The notes under the pieces were generated by a model. That model worked only from the letters and a program-made list of their open reading frames with translations. It was not told the origin of the DNA and made no database searches. A stretch of 64,000 nt of DNA from Doris montereyensis (Eukaryota > Mollusca > Gastropoda > Nudibranchia > Dorididae): assembly GCA_037039925.1 (NCBI GenBank), contig JAXRKP010000984.1:20001-84000 (forward strand). Direction: 5' to 3'. Shown here one piece after another: positions 43,681-57,544 of the stretch (positions are counted from its first letter, which is position 1; each line of letters starts with the position of its first letter). The translations under genes were made by a program, and so were the position numbers.

Positions 43681-44493
43681 AGATTATCTATGAAAAGTAA
43701 GTAAGTGTGTAAATACACAAACAAAAGCAAAACTGATGTTAAATGACAGAGGAAGATCTAAAATCAAACTGACTCTACTTCATTCAATAAAAAAAAACCC
43801 AAAAACAATAACAAAAACGATTGAGTACAATAGCCGGCCAAACATTTTGAATCATTTTTAATTTATTAGCAAGTTTACATGGTTAAAACAATATATTATT
43901 TATCACTCCTCCAAGATGAGTTTTACCATGTTTAGGCTTATTCTTTTTGCTACTATCGTTTTCTCGTAAGGATCTTTCTATCTTCATGTGCTAGTGAAGG
44001 CAAAAGAGTTCCGCTTGTTTTCTTTGATCTCAGCTGACAGTTCGTCACTTTTTGTGGCCGATAGATACAACAATGATAAACGGATCTAGATCTGTAGTGT
44101 TGTGCGGAGTTTTTTTTATTCTTAGAAATCTATAGATACCCCAAAGGAAATTCAGAGATTGATAGATCTACTTATGATACAGTACTGTAACATCAAAGTA
44201 TTTAAGTTTATTTTATTGACCAACTTCCCTCGGACTCTGGATCTCTGAGATTTTAATTTTGTTGAAATCTGAAGAAAGATTTAAGATCGTAAGATTGCAA
44301 CAATCCTGTTTTGCTAGCTAGAGCTAATGAGCCTATAAATAGCCATATCTGTATATTACAAGGACTGGGGTTCAGCAATGTATGGACTGTCTGGGTTAAT
44401 ATATAGATATTCTGGACACTAAAACTGTTGTTAGGCCTAGAAATCTAGAGATCCTAGATCGAGCATACAATCTAGTTTCCTGCATAGAAAACC
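43681..44493. promoter_or_regulatory. Intergenic region between two head-to-head genes
   Basis: Contains the presumed promoters of MVK (minus) and the VPS9-like gene (plus). No TATA box or CpG-rich stretch stands out. Short GATCTAGATC-like palindromic segments recur (for example near 44080-44095 and 44455). Confidence 0.4.
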
Positions 44494-44547
44494 ATGGCTG
44501 CTGATGAGGACGAACTTGAAACAAATCCCTTTTACAAATCTCTTTCG
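44494..44547 (+). CDS. VPS9-like gene exon 1
   Basis: The ATG in ACCATGG context (good Kozak match) starts 18 codons ending at a GTAAAA donor, phase 0. The acidic start is followed by NPFY. Confidence 0.75.
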
Positions 44548-47500
44548 GTAAAATGTGTATATTTGGTGTCTTTTTTCTTCCTGGATTGTTTTTATTTTAG
44601 CCCTGAGCATCCTCTTGGTGGGGATATTTTATTTCAAGGATTGAGTTCCGTAGTCGGGCACGGTGTTTAGTTTAGATTTTATCATGATTGAAACTCAATG
44701 ATAGGTTGACATAACTAAAACTATCTTTAGATATCATGAAATCAATTTTCCATAGAAACAAACCCTTTTTTGAAATGTGAGGTTCATTGTGATAGATATA
44801 ATCTTTTACTAATTATACAGCATCTGTGCATTAATATATGCAAATAATCATGCAAATTAGATATAACTCTACCGAGTGTTACGTGTAGAAATGAATTGTC
44901 AACATATAAGTAAATGGAGGTAGGACCTATGCGAACTATGAGTATGTTACTTGTAATTATCAGTCCCAGTCCGATATATATATGTCAAACTGTCCGTTGT
45001 CAGTGATATTTGAACTGCTCGTGTTCAAATTTAAACAGCCTATTGTCATGAATCTCTCATTGTGTTAAAAACCAAGCCCTTACTCTTCATTTTGTCCCTT
45101 GGATGTACCTGACTATGGAACTCCTTCCTTTTTTATATTATCATGCTATTTTCAGTTGTAGTAACAACAAAATTGGGTTTTATTTAATAGGGTAATAAAA
45201 AAAGAAGACAGAAAATTGCATGAGTTACGTTTATATGGATTTTTAAAATCTTTATTTTAGCGTAATGAATATGTATTTAATGGAAATTTTCTCCTCTGTC
45301 ATTTGCTCTTTCACTGAAAATTTTCATCTCAGGTGTCGTTAGTAAGTCAGTATTTCATTGCCATCTGGTACATATATTTCAACTTTGAAATTTATGTATT
45401 GATTATCCTGTCTCTTTATATGTATTGTATAGCACCATCATGCGATGAGACTAAATATTAGTGAATGGTGCTATAAAGGCATCTTTTATTTTCTTATGAT
45501 TATATTGCATAATTTTAGACTTGGTTTTTATTAGGAAAAATTATTTCTTTTGCTGGCCTGGTTCAACATCAAAGCTCTGTCACTGACACGGTTCAACACA
45601 TCTGCTTTTCGACAGCTCAGAATTATAATTGTTGTCTCAACTACACGTTTGACGCTTTAGGAGTTATACAGTGGAATCTCTCTAATCGGGAAGGGGAACT
45701 TGGTAGTCCAGAGGCAAAGTGTCAGCCTCTCAAACCAAAGGTAGTGGGTTCGAACCCCGCCAACGGTTGAAAAATGTTCTAGAGTTTTTTCGAGACCCCC
45801 TGTTTCAAGTACATAGATCGACAGTTAGTCTCATTGGATACGGAGAATAAAAGGAGGTCCTGTGTGCAAATGACAACACTCTGTGCATGTTAAAGATCCC
45901 TGGCTGTTTACAGGGCAATCCGGGCAAAATTTAAAATCCTACTAAAATCCTGAGATCACCTTAGTTGTGGATGTGGGTAAATCGAATCAAACTCTTATCG
46001 GTAACCCGGAGAATCTGGAAACCTGATCGATTGGGAAGAAATCTCATGGGGAAAAAAAATTCTGAATATTTATTCTCTTTAAACAGGAAAGGTCCCCTGC
46101 TGATCGGGACATTTTTTCACTTGCTTGCATTGATTAGCATCACCATTTCCCCCATAATTATTTATTCCAATACTCACTTGTTATCCAAATTTGGTTTCTG
46201 TGTTAGCAAAGCATTAATCTTTACACCTGCATTAGTGCTTCATGATATGTACACAATGTTTCAAGTGCCACTACGCGATAACCATAAGCCAGACACACTG
46301 AGCATCCATTACAAAGGTGTGAAATAAGGCATCCAGCCACAATACATTACAGTGTTGACATGGGGCGGGGATTAGAAAACAGACTTGTGCACTGTCATAG
46401 CCTTTTATTGCTCACTTAACCTGTCAATCACAAGGGCGGACAAGCAAGCAGATTAAACGATCCAGTATGCATTTATGATTACGTGTCCTATCTATCTACC
46501 GTCCAATGAAGTTTCACTGTTAATGATATCACTGATAAATGTCATCTTTGTTTTGATCAACTGGTTCAGTGGTAACTTAACCACATTTGGTCTAAGTTTG
46601 TCACAAATTTGGATTTTGTCCTAACTCCAGATTCTCTTTCCAGCTGAGAAGGTAGTCTGTCTAAGCTTTTCTACTCAAAACGAGGTTATATGTGTAGGCA
46701 GGACAACAGCTATCTGAGCTGACATTTTGTGTTAATATTAAAACTGAAAGTTTGTTGAGGAAATTGTTAAAAAAAGTATAAATTAAACAGAAATATTTTG
46801 TTTCAACTTCAGACAAATTTTCTAGATCTTTTGAGACGGCTCAGAGCAAGTGCCACTGGATTTGTGTTCCCCGGTCAGCCTCCTCAGTCCTACATTACGG
46901 ATTGGAAGAGATTTTGCAGGTATTATATATTTGTTATTATGATTAGTATTACTATTATTATCACGATTCTTATTACTCTTATTTATTTATTATTATTATT
47001 ATATTATATTATTATTATTATTATTATTGTTATAATGATATTATTATCGTTATTGTAATTTTATTACGATTAGTACTATTACCAGTATCCAGCATGACAT
47101 CTTTAGACTATAATATAAGATATAAACTTTGAGACAACTGTGTGTCATGTGTACGTAAATCACCCTCAGGTCTATTACTAAATTGCTACTATAAGCCTAG
47201 CAGACACACACAAATAACACCACTACTACACTATTGCAATTAACTTCAGGAATGAATTTGCGACAGGATGGATGGAATGAAATAGACCTTATTTTATGAA
47301 GCCATCAAACATGTATTTTTATATTTACTTTATTCTGTTCATTGCTATGTATGTGAGAAAATCCTTTCCTTTTCTTTCTTTTTTTTTGATGCCTCCGTAA
47401 AATTTTTGTTCATTAGATGTACTTGTTTTTATAAGAATATTGGTGGTATGTACACAAGTCTTCCTATTTCTTTTTAAATCTCTGATATAGAACTTATTCA

Positions 47501-50500
47501 TTCCAAGTCTTCTGATTGCTTATTAAATCTCTGATATATAAGTCTTCTATTCATTCCAAGTCTTCTGATTGCTTATTAAATCTCTGATATAGGACTTGTT
47601 CATTCCTAGTCTTCCTATTGCTTATTAAATCTCTGATATATGGACTTGTTCATTCTAATTGCTTATTAAATCTCTGATATGACTTGTTCATTCCTAGTCT
47701 TCCTATTGCTTATTAAATCTCTGATATAGGACTTGTTCATTCCTAGTCTTCCTATTGCTTATTAAATCTCTGATATAGGACTTGTTCATTCCTAGTCTTC
47801 CTGATTGCTTATTAAATCTCTGATATAGGATTCCTAGTCTTCTGATTGCTTATTAAATCTCTGATATAGGACTTGTTCATTCCAAGTCTTCTGATTGCTT
47901 ATTAAATCTCTGATATATGATTTATTCATTCCAAATCTTCTGATTGCTTATTAAATCTTTGATATATGATTTATTCATTCCAAATCTTCTGATTGCTTAT
48001 TAAATCTCTGATATAGGACTTGTTCATTCCTAGTCTTCCTATTGCTTATTAAATCTCTGATATAGGACTTGTTCATTCCAAGTCTTCTGATTGCTTATTA
48101 AATCTCTGATATAGGACTTGTTCATTCAAGTCTTCTGATTGCTTATTAAATCTCTGATATAGGACTTGTTCATTCCAAGTCTTCTGATTGCTTATTAAAT
48201 CTCTGATATAGGACTTGTTCATTCCAAGTCTTCTGATTGCTTATTAAATCTCTGATATAGGACTTTTATTCATTCCAAATCTTATAGGATTTGATTAGTC
48301 TTCTGATTGCTTATTAAATTCTGATATATGACTTGTTCATTCCTAGTCTTCCTATTGCTTATTAAATCTGGGACTTGTTCATTATAGGACTTATAAATCA
48401 TTCCAAGTCTTCCGATTGCTTATTAAATCTTTGATATAGGACTTGTTCATTCCTAGTCTTCCTATTGCTTATTAAATCTCTGATATAGGACTTGTTCATT
48501 CCTAGTCTTCCGATTGCTTATTAAATCTTTGATATGGGACTTGTTCATTCCTAGTCTTCCGATTGCTTATTAAATCACTGATATAGGACTTGTTCATTCC
48601 TAGTCTTCCGATTGCTTATTAAATCTTTGATATAAAGAACTTGTTCATTCATAGTCTTTGGATTACTTATTAAATCTCTGATATAGGACTTGTTCATTCA
48701 TATGTTAAGTCCAGAATTTCAAGGATCAGGAGACGGCTTGCAAATGAAAAAAAGTTACATGAGAAATCTCTCCCCCTGGTCCAGGTAGATGGATCCACAC
48801 CTAGTCTCATCGGAGACGGACGATAAAAAGGAGGTCCCGTTTGCTGATCACAACACTCCATGCGCGTTAAAGATCCTTTTGGCTGTTTACAGGGCAGTCC
48901 GGCAAAATTATAAAACCCTACCAAAAACCCAGATATCACCTTAGTTGTGCATTTGGGTAAATCAAATAAAAAGTCAAGATCTCGGAAATATGTAACTCAC
49001 AGTTTCAAAACTGCCTCTTGAAAGACCATTATCTCTTTTATAATCAGATTTTTCCATGTTCAGTAGTTCTTTACTGTATCTCTGCATCCCCTTTTAAGGT
49101 GTACATTTGTGGTCATGCCATCTCTTTGAAATTAGAATATAAAAAATTATGATTATGACATAACTGCCTTTTTCGTAGCATTGACTATGAAAATTAAAAG
49201 TGAAAATGACAATAAATGACAACTCCAGCAATAAGGACAGAACTGTCTGTATTGGTGGTCACTTATTGTCGTTTTTCACCTTTGACTTCACTCACTGTGG
49301 CTCCTTTGTATTATGAAATAAGAAAACTTTATTTATTGTACTCTTCTCCACAGAAACTCATATCCTGAGGCCATCACCATTGTTTAGGAGGTAACAACGT
49401 TTATTTCATGTCACTATTGTAAGATTTTTGATAAACTGTAAATAGAAAGTGGAAAGTTTCTCAGTTTCTCTTTATGGGGACCAAAGCACCGCTGGAAAAT
49501 CACTGAGAACTAGGCCTGGGCAAGACTCCCTTTTCCATTAGTCGTCGATACCAACTACCGTCTTTCTGGTCTCGTTATTCAAGTACTCGCTTTGACGAAT
49601 ACAACAAGACGGTCTTGTGCATTCATTGGGATTCATGGCAACGCATACTGTGAACAGTCTTAGCTTAGCCTCTTGCATTAATGGCTAAGGAGGATGGGAG
49701 GATGTAGGTTGGGGGGGGCACTTGTAATCCTCCACATTCAACAAAGTGTCACCCGTCGGGATAGCAGATGACAGACCCAGTGAGAGACTAGTAAGTAGTA
49801 ATGAACTGCTGTCACTGTGGTAGAAGGAGAGGTTGAGGTAGTGGCTCAAGAGTTTGCAAGGGTAATGCTCAAAGGATTGGCATGAATAGAAGGGGGATGG
49901 GGGTGCTGCAAAGGATGTAGTGGGGGCGGGGGTAACGGCAGCGAAAGGTGACGATGAAGAGACAAAGCGACAGCTTCAGTCAGCCCTGCCTCTCACTTTC
50001 AATGTGGTCTCGTCCAGAAGTAGTTAGTAGTTACAGCATAGGTTGGTATCAAAACGGGAGTTAGTATTCATCTCCTCTGGTCTCGAGACTGTAGTCAGAT
50101 TGAATAAAACGCCTCGAAGCCTTGTATTTGTTGGTATCGAGCAATGGCTTGAGTAGAGCCGAGGCCTACTAAGAGCTTTTGAGAAGCAGGAGTTTGTAAA
50201 ATCATATATAGTTTAATTTGTCCGACACGGGGGGAAGCAAAGATTTGAACAAGAGACATGACTGGAAGTGTGTGGAGAAAAAAGTACACAAGTGTCTTCC
50301 TCCAAGGCAGTTGCACACAGACTCTTTTTATGCTCTCAGGGAATGTTAAGGGATGAAACTGAGCCATCTTATGTTACAAATTTACTTCTTCTCTTTTTTA
50401 CTCGCTTTTTGACAAATTGAGCTGTTGATAATCGCACTTGATATCACCCATTACTGATACAGTGGTTTCTGAGTTAACAACCGCAGTCAAATTTTAAAAA

Positions 50501-53500
50501 CCCAGCTTTATGATAAGAGAAATCATAATCCAACGTTATTCACGGCAATGCTTGTGCTTTGATATTTTCTTCTCTTTTTGTTTTTTGTTTTTTTGCAGTC
50601 ACTTTGAAAGTTTGAATCCTGTAGGTTTAATCAAGGATGTCATGTTATCGGATGAAGGTGACACTCTTACTGTCCGCTGTTACATAGAGTCTGGTGAGCA
50701 CCTTTTATATATCTATATATATATAAATGTCAACAAACTTCATTTAAGCTATAAATCTACAGTGGTGAACAAACTTGTTGGAAATTGAACAAGATATGCA
50801 AAGTCTATCCATTTCAAACCATGTCCCGAAAGGATAAACGTTTATTTTCATTTCTGAGTTGCACTGCAAACATTTACTGTTTATTTGAAGGATGTCTTAA
50901 AAGGGAAAGTCCAAAGCATCTATTTCAAATTTTGGTTTTGTTGTCTTTATTGCATATTTTTGTTATTTTTGTACTCTCTGCTTTTTTCCTACTTCTTTTC
51001 TTTTTTATGCCTATCTAGATCAGATGTTACTTTGAAATTTATTAATGTCTATCTAGAGTTTATCTTCTGTGTAATCATAATGTCTATCTAGAGCAGATCT
51101 TACTTGTGTTATTATATCAATGTTATCTACAGTAGATCTTACTTGTGTTATTATATCAATGTCTATCTAGAGTAGATCTTACTTATGAAAATATATCAAT
51201 GTCTATCTAGAGTAGATCTTACTTATGAAAATATATCAATGTCTATCTAGAGTAGATCTTACTTTATGTAATCATATATCAATGTCTAGCTATAGTAGAT
51301 CTTACTTATGTAATTATATCAATGTCTAGCTAGAGTAGATCTTACTTATGTAATTATATCAATGTCTATCTACAGTAGATCTTACTTATGTAATTATATC
51401 AATGTCTAGCTATAGTAGATCTTACTTATGTTATTATATCAATGTCTAGCTAGAGTAGATCTTACTTGTGTAATTATATCAATATTTATCTAATGTAGAT
51501 CTTATTTTATGTAATTATATCAATGTCTAACGAGAGTAGATCTTAGACTAAACATACTTTTAAATTTTTAGATAAATTGGCTGCTTTTTAATATTTGATT
51601 TTTGCAATAATATTCTTTAAACTGATGATTTAGAACACTACATTTTTTAGTACATATTAGTTTGCATTTTAATGTCTGACCATATCTCCTTTAACCTCAT
51701 AATGACATTCTCTATGCACTTTTAAACAATGTAAAGCACATTGATCATAGTACAGCCTTCTGGTGTATGCGCTATGTCCAGTTCTTCTTATTTTTATTTA
51801 AAAAAAATGGTTTTTTAATAATTTTTGCTGTTTTTTTTTTTCCTTTTGGAAAATTTGTTGTTGTAGCTAAATTTTCATGACATTTCATGAACAAAATTAT
51901 GATTATTTCTTAAATGGTATACAGTAATAAGATATAAATTACATATGATACATGTAATGATAATAATAATAATGACCATGATGATAACATAGACATTATG
52001 ACATATATGATATAACCAACAAGAAACAACGATGGATAATGACAATGACGATAGACAGCCACGCCACTTTGTCAAGAAAGACACAAAATGATAGTTACAA
52101 TATTTTATACTATGCATGAAAATATATAGTTGAACATTTACTGCAATTGGAATTGATACACACACACACACACACACACACATCATCATTTTAGCACATC
52201 GTGCTTAGGTTAATGTTCATAGCTAATACGTCATGATTTTCAGAGGGAATTAATTACATAATCACTTTATTTTTCAATGTTAGATATCATCGTTGACTGT
52301 TTTCTGATTTCCTTAACCTTCTAGGGAATCATGTAAGACAAGATGATGTGCGGATACTCAGTGAGGAGCTGGCATACAACAAGGTAAGCCTTGCCATGAA
52401 TGAGGGCCAGTTTTTATTTATTGCTGTTCAAATAAATAGACCTTTTTTTTTTAGAACAAGAAAAACAATTTACATTTCGTCGATGAAAATGACTAAACGC
52501 GTATGTCCACAATATACGGGATGATACGAGATACCGGTATGTTCTTTAAATGATAAAACGCATGCTTCTATTGTGTTTTTACGATCATTGTAGGCCTTGA
52601 ACCAATAGAAAACTCATGTATGCTACGCATATGAACGAAATGAAGATTTTTGTTTTTCTCTCCTCCTTGAAACTCAAAACTTGTAAGTCAAACAACGGAC
52701 TTACTTGTTTAGAACTTTTTTAAGGCTCAAAACTAGCCGTAAAAGTTAATTTCATGCACAGCTGACTACATTGTAATCAAAAAAGTATAAAATAATGTTT
52801 GCCGCCTTCATCGATGATTTATTATAGGGTTTTTTTGTTGCCTCTCTTGAAAAATCATACCACGCAGACTTACCCGTTTAGACAGTTTCACGGACGATAT
52901 ATTATCCTTTTTTGAAATGAATAAATGATTTGATTTACCCACATTCACAACTAAGGGGATCTCAGGGGTTTTGGTAGAATTTTTAGTTTTGCCCGGACTG
53001 CCCTGGAAACAGCTTAAGGATCTTTAACGTGCACAAAGTGTTGTGATCTGCACATGGGACCTCCTTTTTATCATCCGTCTCCGATGGGACTAAGTATCAA
53101 TCCATCTACCTGGACCAGGGGGGTAAATTTTGCTCGAAAAAACTCGAAACATTTTTCAACCGTCGGCGGGGTTTGAACCCACTACCTTTTCGTTGAGAGG
53201 CTGACACCTTGCCTCTGGATTACTGTGCCCCTCCTTTTGAAATGTCCAACACTTCCAGTGATTTATGGGGGGGGGGGGGGGTTTTTTTTTTTTTTTTATT
53301 AATTAGACTGGAAATTCCTGTAGTATTTTTAAGTTGTCTAAAGAAATCACCCCCTCAATCGAGATATCGTACTCTTTCCACAGAATGATAAACAGTATAA
53401 AATTCTCATTCTGGAAAAGCCCTTGCATCCCAAGTATCAGGTTGGTGTTATTTAGTTTTTGTATAATTTTTAATTTTTTTACTTTTGACTTAGGAGGAGA

Positions 53501-54527
53501 CCAAAATGATGTGATGGGAAATTAGTTCTCAATCGTGTCTAAGCTTGTGGGGTTTGTTTTCTTTAGCCAGAATTTAATCTATAAATAGGGCCTACTGATG
53601 TGACGTATTTAATAATTTCAACCGTAACACCCTTTATCATTGTTGTCGTAGAGTTGCTATGATGCACACACTTTTCTTGAACAAAGTATGAACAATTAAG
53701 TCCATGAACAACGTCTGATCTTCTTCCATAGAACCATACAAATCATTGGCTCCTACAAGCTACTTTTCTTCAAATTTAAACAAAGACAAATTTCACATCG
53801 ACCAACCTGGCCTAATCATGGAACAGTATATGATCGAAATGAAATTAGATCTAGATCTGGTCGGACAAGGACACACAAGTTTTTGCTCTTGATTTTATAA
53901 GTTTATAAACCGTTAAATTTCCAGACCTGTATTGTACTATGTATTATGGTAAGAGTTTTATAACAGCAAATGTGCAATGTTACAATGTTACAAGTAACCA
54001 GGACATTTACGTCTTTTTTATTTTGTCTGTGCCATTATATATTTGGAGATGTCTAGATTCCATGATAACGGATAATTTTTCTCCAATTTTTTGTCTTGTC
54101 TTATTGAAGCCAATAGATTTTTACATAGTGGGCGGTTGGCAGGTTGGCAGGTTGTCAGGTGTTGCGGCTAGGCCCTATTCCTTCCTTTCATGTTCTCACT
54201 TATCTTTCATCTTGCAGTTTACTGTATGTTCACCTTGATATCATCGCATATGGTGGATTCAGTAAATTTCAATACAACAATCAAACAAAAAGACTTCACA
54301 TATCTTGCTCTTGGTGTACAGTATGTATCACAAAACTGTCTCATGATTCCCGTGATTGCTTTTTCAGATTGGAGGCGTCTTAGCTTCTGGTCAAGTCAAG
54401 GAGCTCCTGGAGAAGGAGAAGATGCTGAAAGCTCTACACACTCATAAAGTTTCTGTACAAGAGTAAGTTTGAACGTGATTATTTATTTGTTCATTAAAAC
54501 AAAAAAAAAACAAAAATTTGTATATAT

Positions 54528-54593
<66 letters not shown>

Positions 54594-57456
54594 ATATTAT
54601 ATATATATATATATTTATTTATATTTATATATATTTATTTATATATTTATTCATATATTTATTCATATATTTATTTATATATTTATTTATATATTTATTT
54701 ATATATTTATTCATATATTTATTTATATGTTTATTCATATATTTATTCATATATTTATTTATATATTTATTATATATTTATTTATATATTTATTCATATA
54801 TTTATTTAATATTTATTTATATATTTATTCATATATTTATTCATATATTTATTTATATATTTATTTATATATTTATTCATATATTTATTTATATATTTAT
54901 TCATATATTTATTTATATATTTATTCATATATTTATTTATATATTTATTCATATATTTATTCATATATTTATTTATATATTTATTCATATATTTATTTAT
55001 ATATTTATTCATATATTTATTTTATATTTATTTATATATTTATTTATATTTATTTATATATTTATCATATATTTATTTATATATTTATTTATATATATAT
55101 ACAAGCGTGTTACATCCCGGGTTATACTAAGTACTTTAGATTGAGTCAGTATTCGAGACTGAGGCTACACGGGCAGCGTGAGCGGTAGGCCTATTACTCT
55201 AACTTTTTAATTTATAAAGCCAGTTTACAATGGCGGCTTAGGTGTGAATCAAAATTCTACTCAAAGATGGGGAAACAATAACATTTTCATTAATTAATTG
55301 TCACTCAATGTAGAAAATTTCCTCAAATTGAAACGATCCTGGAGTCATTTAGAAGCTACTGTAAAATATGTGATAAAGCGATAATAAGTGACAACTCGTC
55401 ACGTGTTTGTTTTTGTCTTTATTGGTGGAGTTGTCACTTATTGTCCCTTATCACTTTTGACTTCACTCCACTGTGGCTCATTTGTATTATGTAAATTATG
55501 ATTACTCCTAGTGGCCTAGCACCAGAGCATTTAATGAACAAAGAATGACCAATGCTGAACTCAAAATTATATATATATATATATATTTATTTTCTCATGT
55601 TTATTATTTGATGTTTACTTATTTCATTATTGATGAATTTGATAATTTATGAATTTGAATATTTATTTATTTAATGTATTTCTTTGTATATTGTGTTATT
55701 TATTTACTGAATTATCTACACATGCTGTGTAGAAACATTTTAAGGGGGGGGTACCTGAACTGGCGAGTCTTGGACCAAAAGGTTGATTTCCTGTTCTTTG
55801 CATATTCGGTAGAATGATCAGTTTCTACAGCTTCATGACAGAATGACGTATAATTTTTTTTTTACAAAATATTTTGTAGGCGAGGGTAGGTAGAAACAAT
55901 AAAAGTTTTGACGTAAATTACCCTAACACTGACTGGGAAAATGGCAGTAAAAACTCCGTATATTGGCGATTAATCGCCATATGTGGCAACATCGACTTTG
56001 ACCTAGTTTTTGCCGTCACCGATTGACAGGTCTGCCCATCGCTGTGTGATATAAGAGGCGTTGCACGTCAGTGTGTATGTAAAAACACGCACGAGTATAA
56101 AAAACAAAAAACTGGTAATTTCGACATCTGTTTTCACTGACAGTGCACATCTAAAACTAGATTTATAATTTTGTTGCAAAGTAACAATGCCAGAGACTGT
56201 CGAAAGAGTAAGGGGGATGCTACAACAAGGGAAACCCGTCTGAAGCGTTTGTTTTGTGTTATTTTCATTTAATTTTTTACCTGCATTTTTCTCAAAATGT
56301 TGTTTTTCCACACTAAAATTCTATCTCCTCCTCCATTTACCGAACAATTTGTATTATATTTGGCACATATGTTCCTCTTGTCAATGTTAATAGAATGATG
56401 TCGGGTTTTTTTTATGTATTGTAAACTTTTTGAGAATTTTTTTTCTTGTAATAAAAATGCTGTTTTTGTACATTCATGATATATAGTATTTTCAAAATTT
56501 CAACAAAAAAAGTATCCAAAATATCGAAAAAACCTGACCTCGCTCTTTAGATATTGAATGGAAAAGATGATCTGCACAGGTTTTGAGTGATTTTATTCAT
56601 AACTAAGGGAGGAGATAGATTTTGAAAATTGAGTAAAAATCCAAGATGACGGCCGTTTCAAATGGCAACCAAGGATCTACAAACTTTTCAAAGATACAGG
56701 ATGACTGTATTTTGACAGTTATTCATGTACATACTAAAAGCAAAACCTAAACTCAAAAGCAAAAAAATGTCCTTCACGTACCATCACCATGCTTTAAACA
56801 GCATTAATCTAGAGCATTCTAGTTTGCTACATGATGTCATGTGATCACAAAATGAAGAGTTGTATATTGTAGAAAACAATTTTGAATGCCAAAAAAAAAA
56901 ATGTTGGAACATCATTTCAGCTGAATTCAATTCAATTATCTTTATTAATCCTTTAAAAAGGAAATTATATTCATTTTCTTGTTAGTGTTAGTTTTTAAAT
57001 CATTTATGAAGAAAACATTTTTTTTTTATATATTAACTGCTTATGTATAAGATGAAATTGTTTGTGATTTCACATCATTTTCTCCCTTTTTTTCCTCCCA
57101 GATGCACAGATTTTCTTAATTCATTTGATTCTTTCACTAAGGTAAAATTTTACGATCTTTTTTATTTACGTCCTAGATTTTTTTCTTGCATTTTTTCTAT
57201 TGCATGCAATGTTCATTTTCACAATTTAGTTTGTTTGGGTTTTTTTAAGTTGTGTATGAAATTTCAGGTAAATTGTCTGATAGAGAGAGGTTGATGGTAT
57301 TGACGGTGAAAGTCGTAAGTCAAATTTTGGATCTTTTCAGAAAATTAAAGAAAATGAAGCTGCACTTTTTAATCTATTTTCACAGACATATGGTGTGCAA
57401 GTGTAAAAAACTAGACCCAATGGAGATACACAGATTGCTTATATGGTTAATATATA

Positions 57457-57544
<88 letters not shown>

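Noticed and set aside
45965..46327. Plus-strand 120-codon frame with a hydrophobic segment
   Set aside because: It starts in the SINE A tail and runs through the putative Tigger-like remnant; no homology.
54469..55188. Tyr/Ile/Phe-rich frame of 239 codons
   Set aside because: Translation of the TA/TTTA array.
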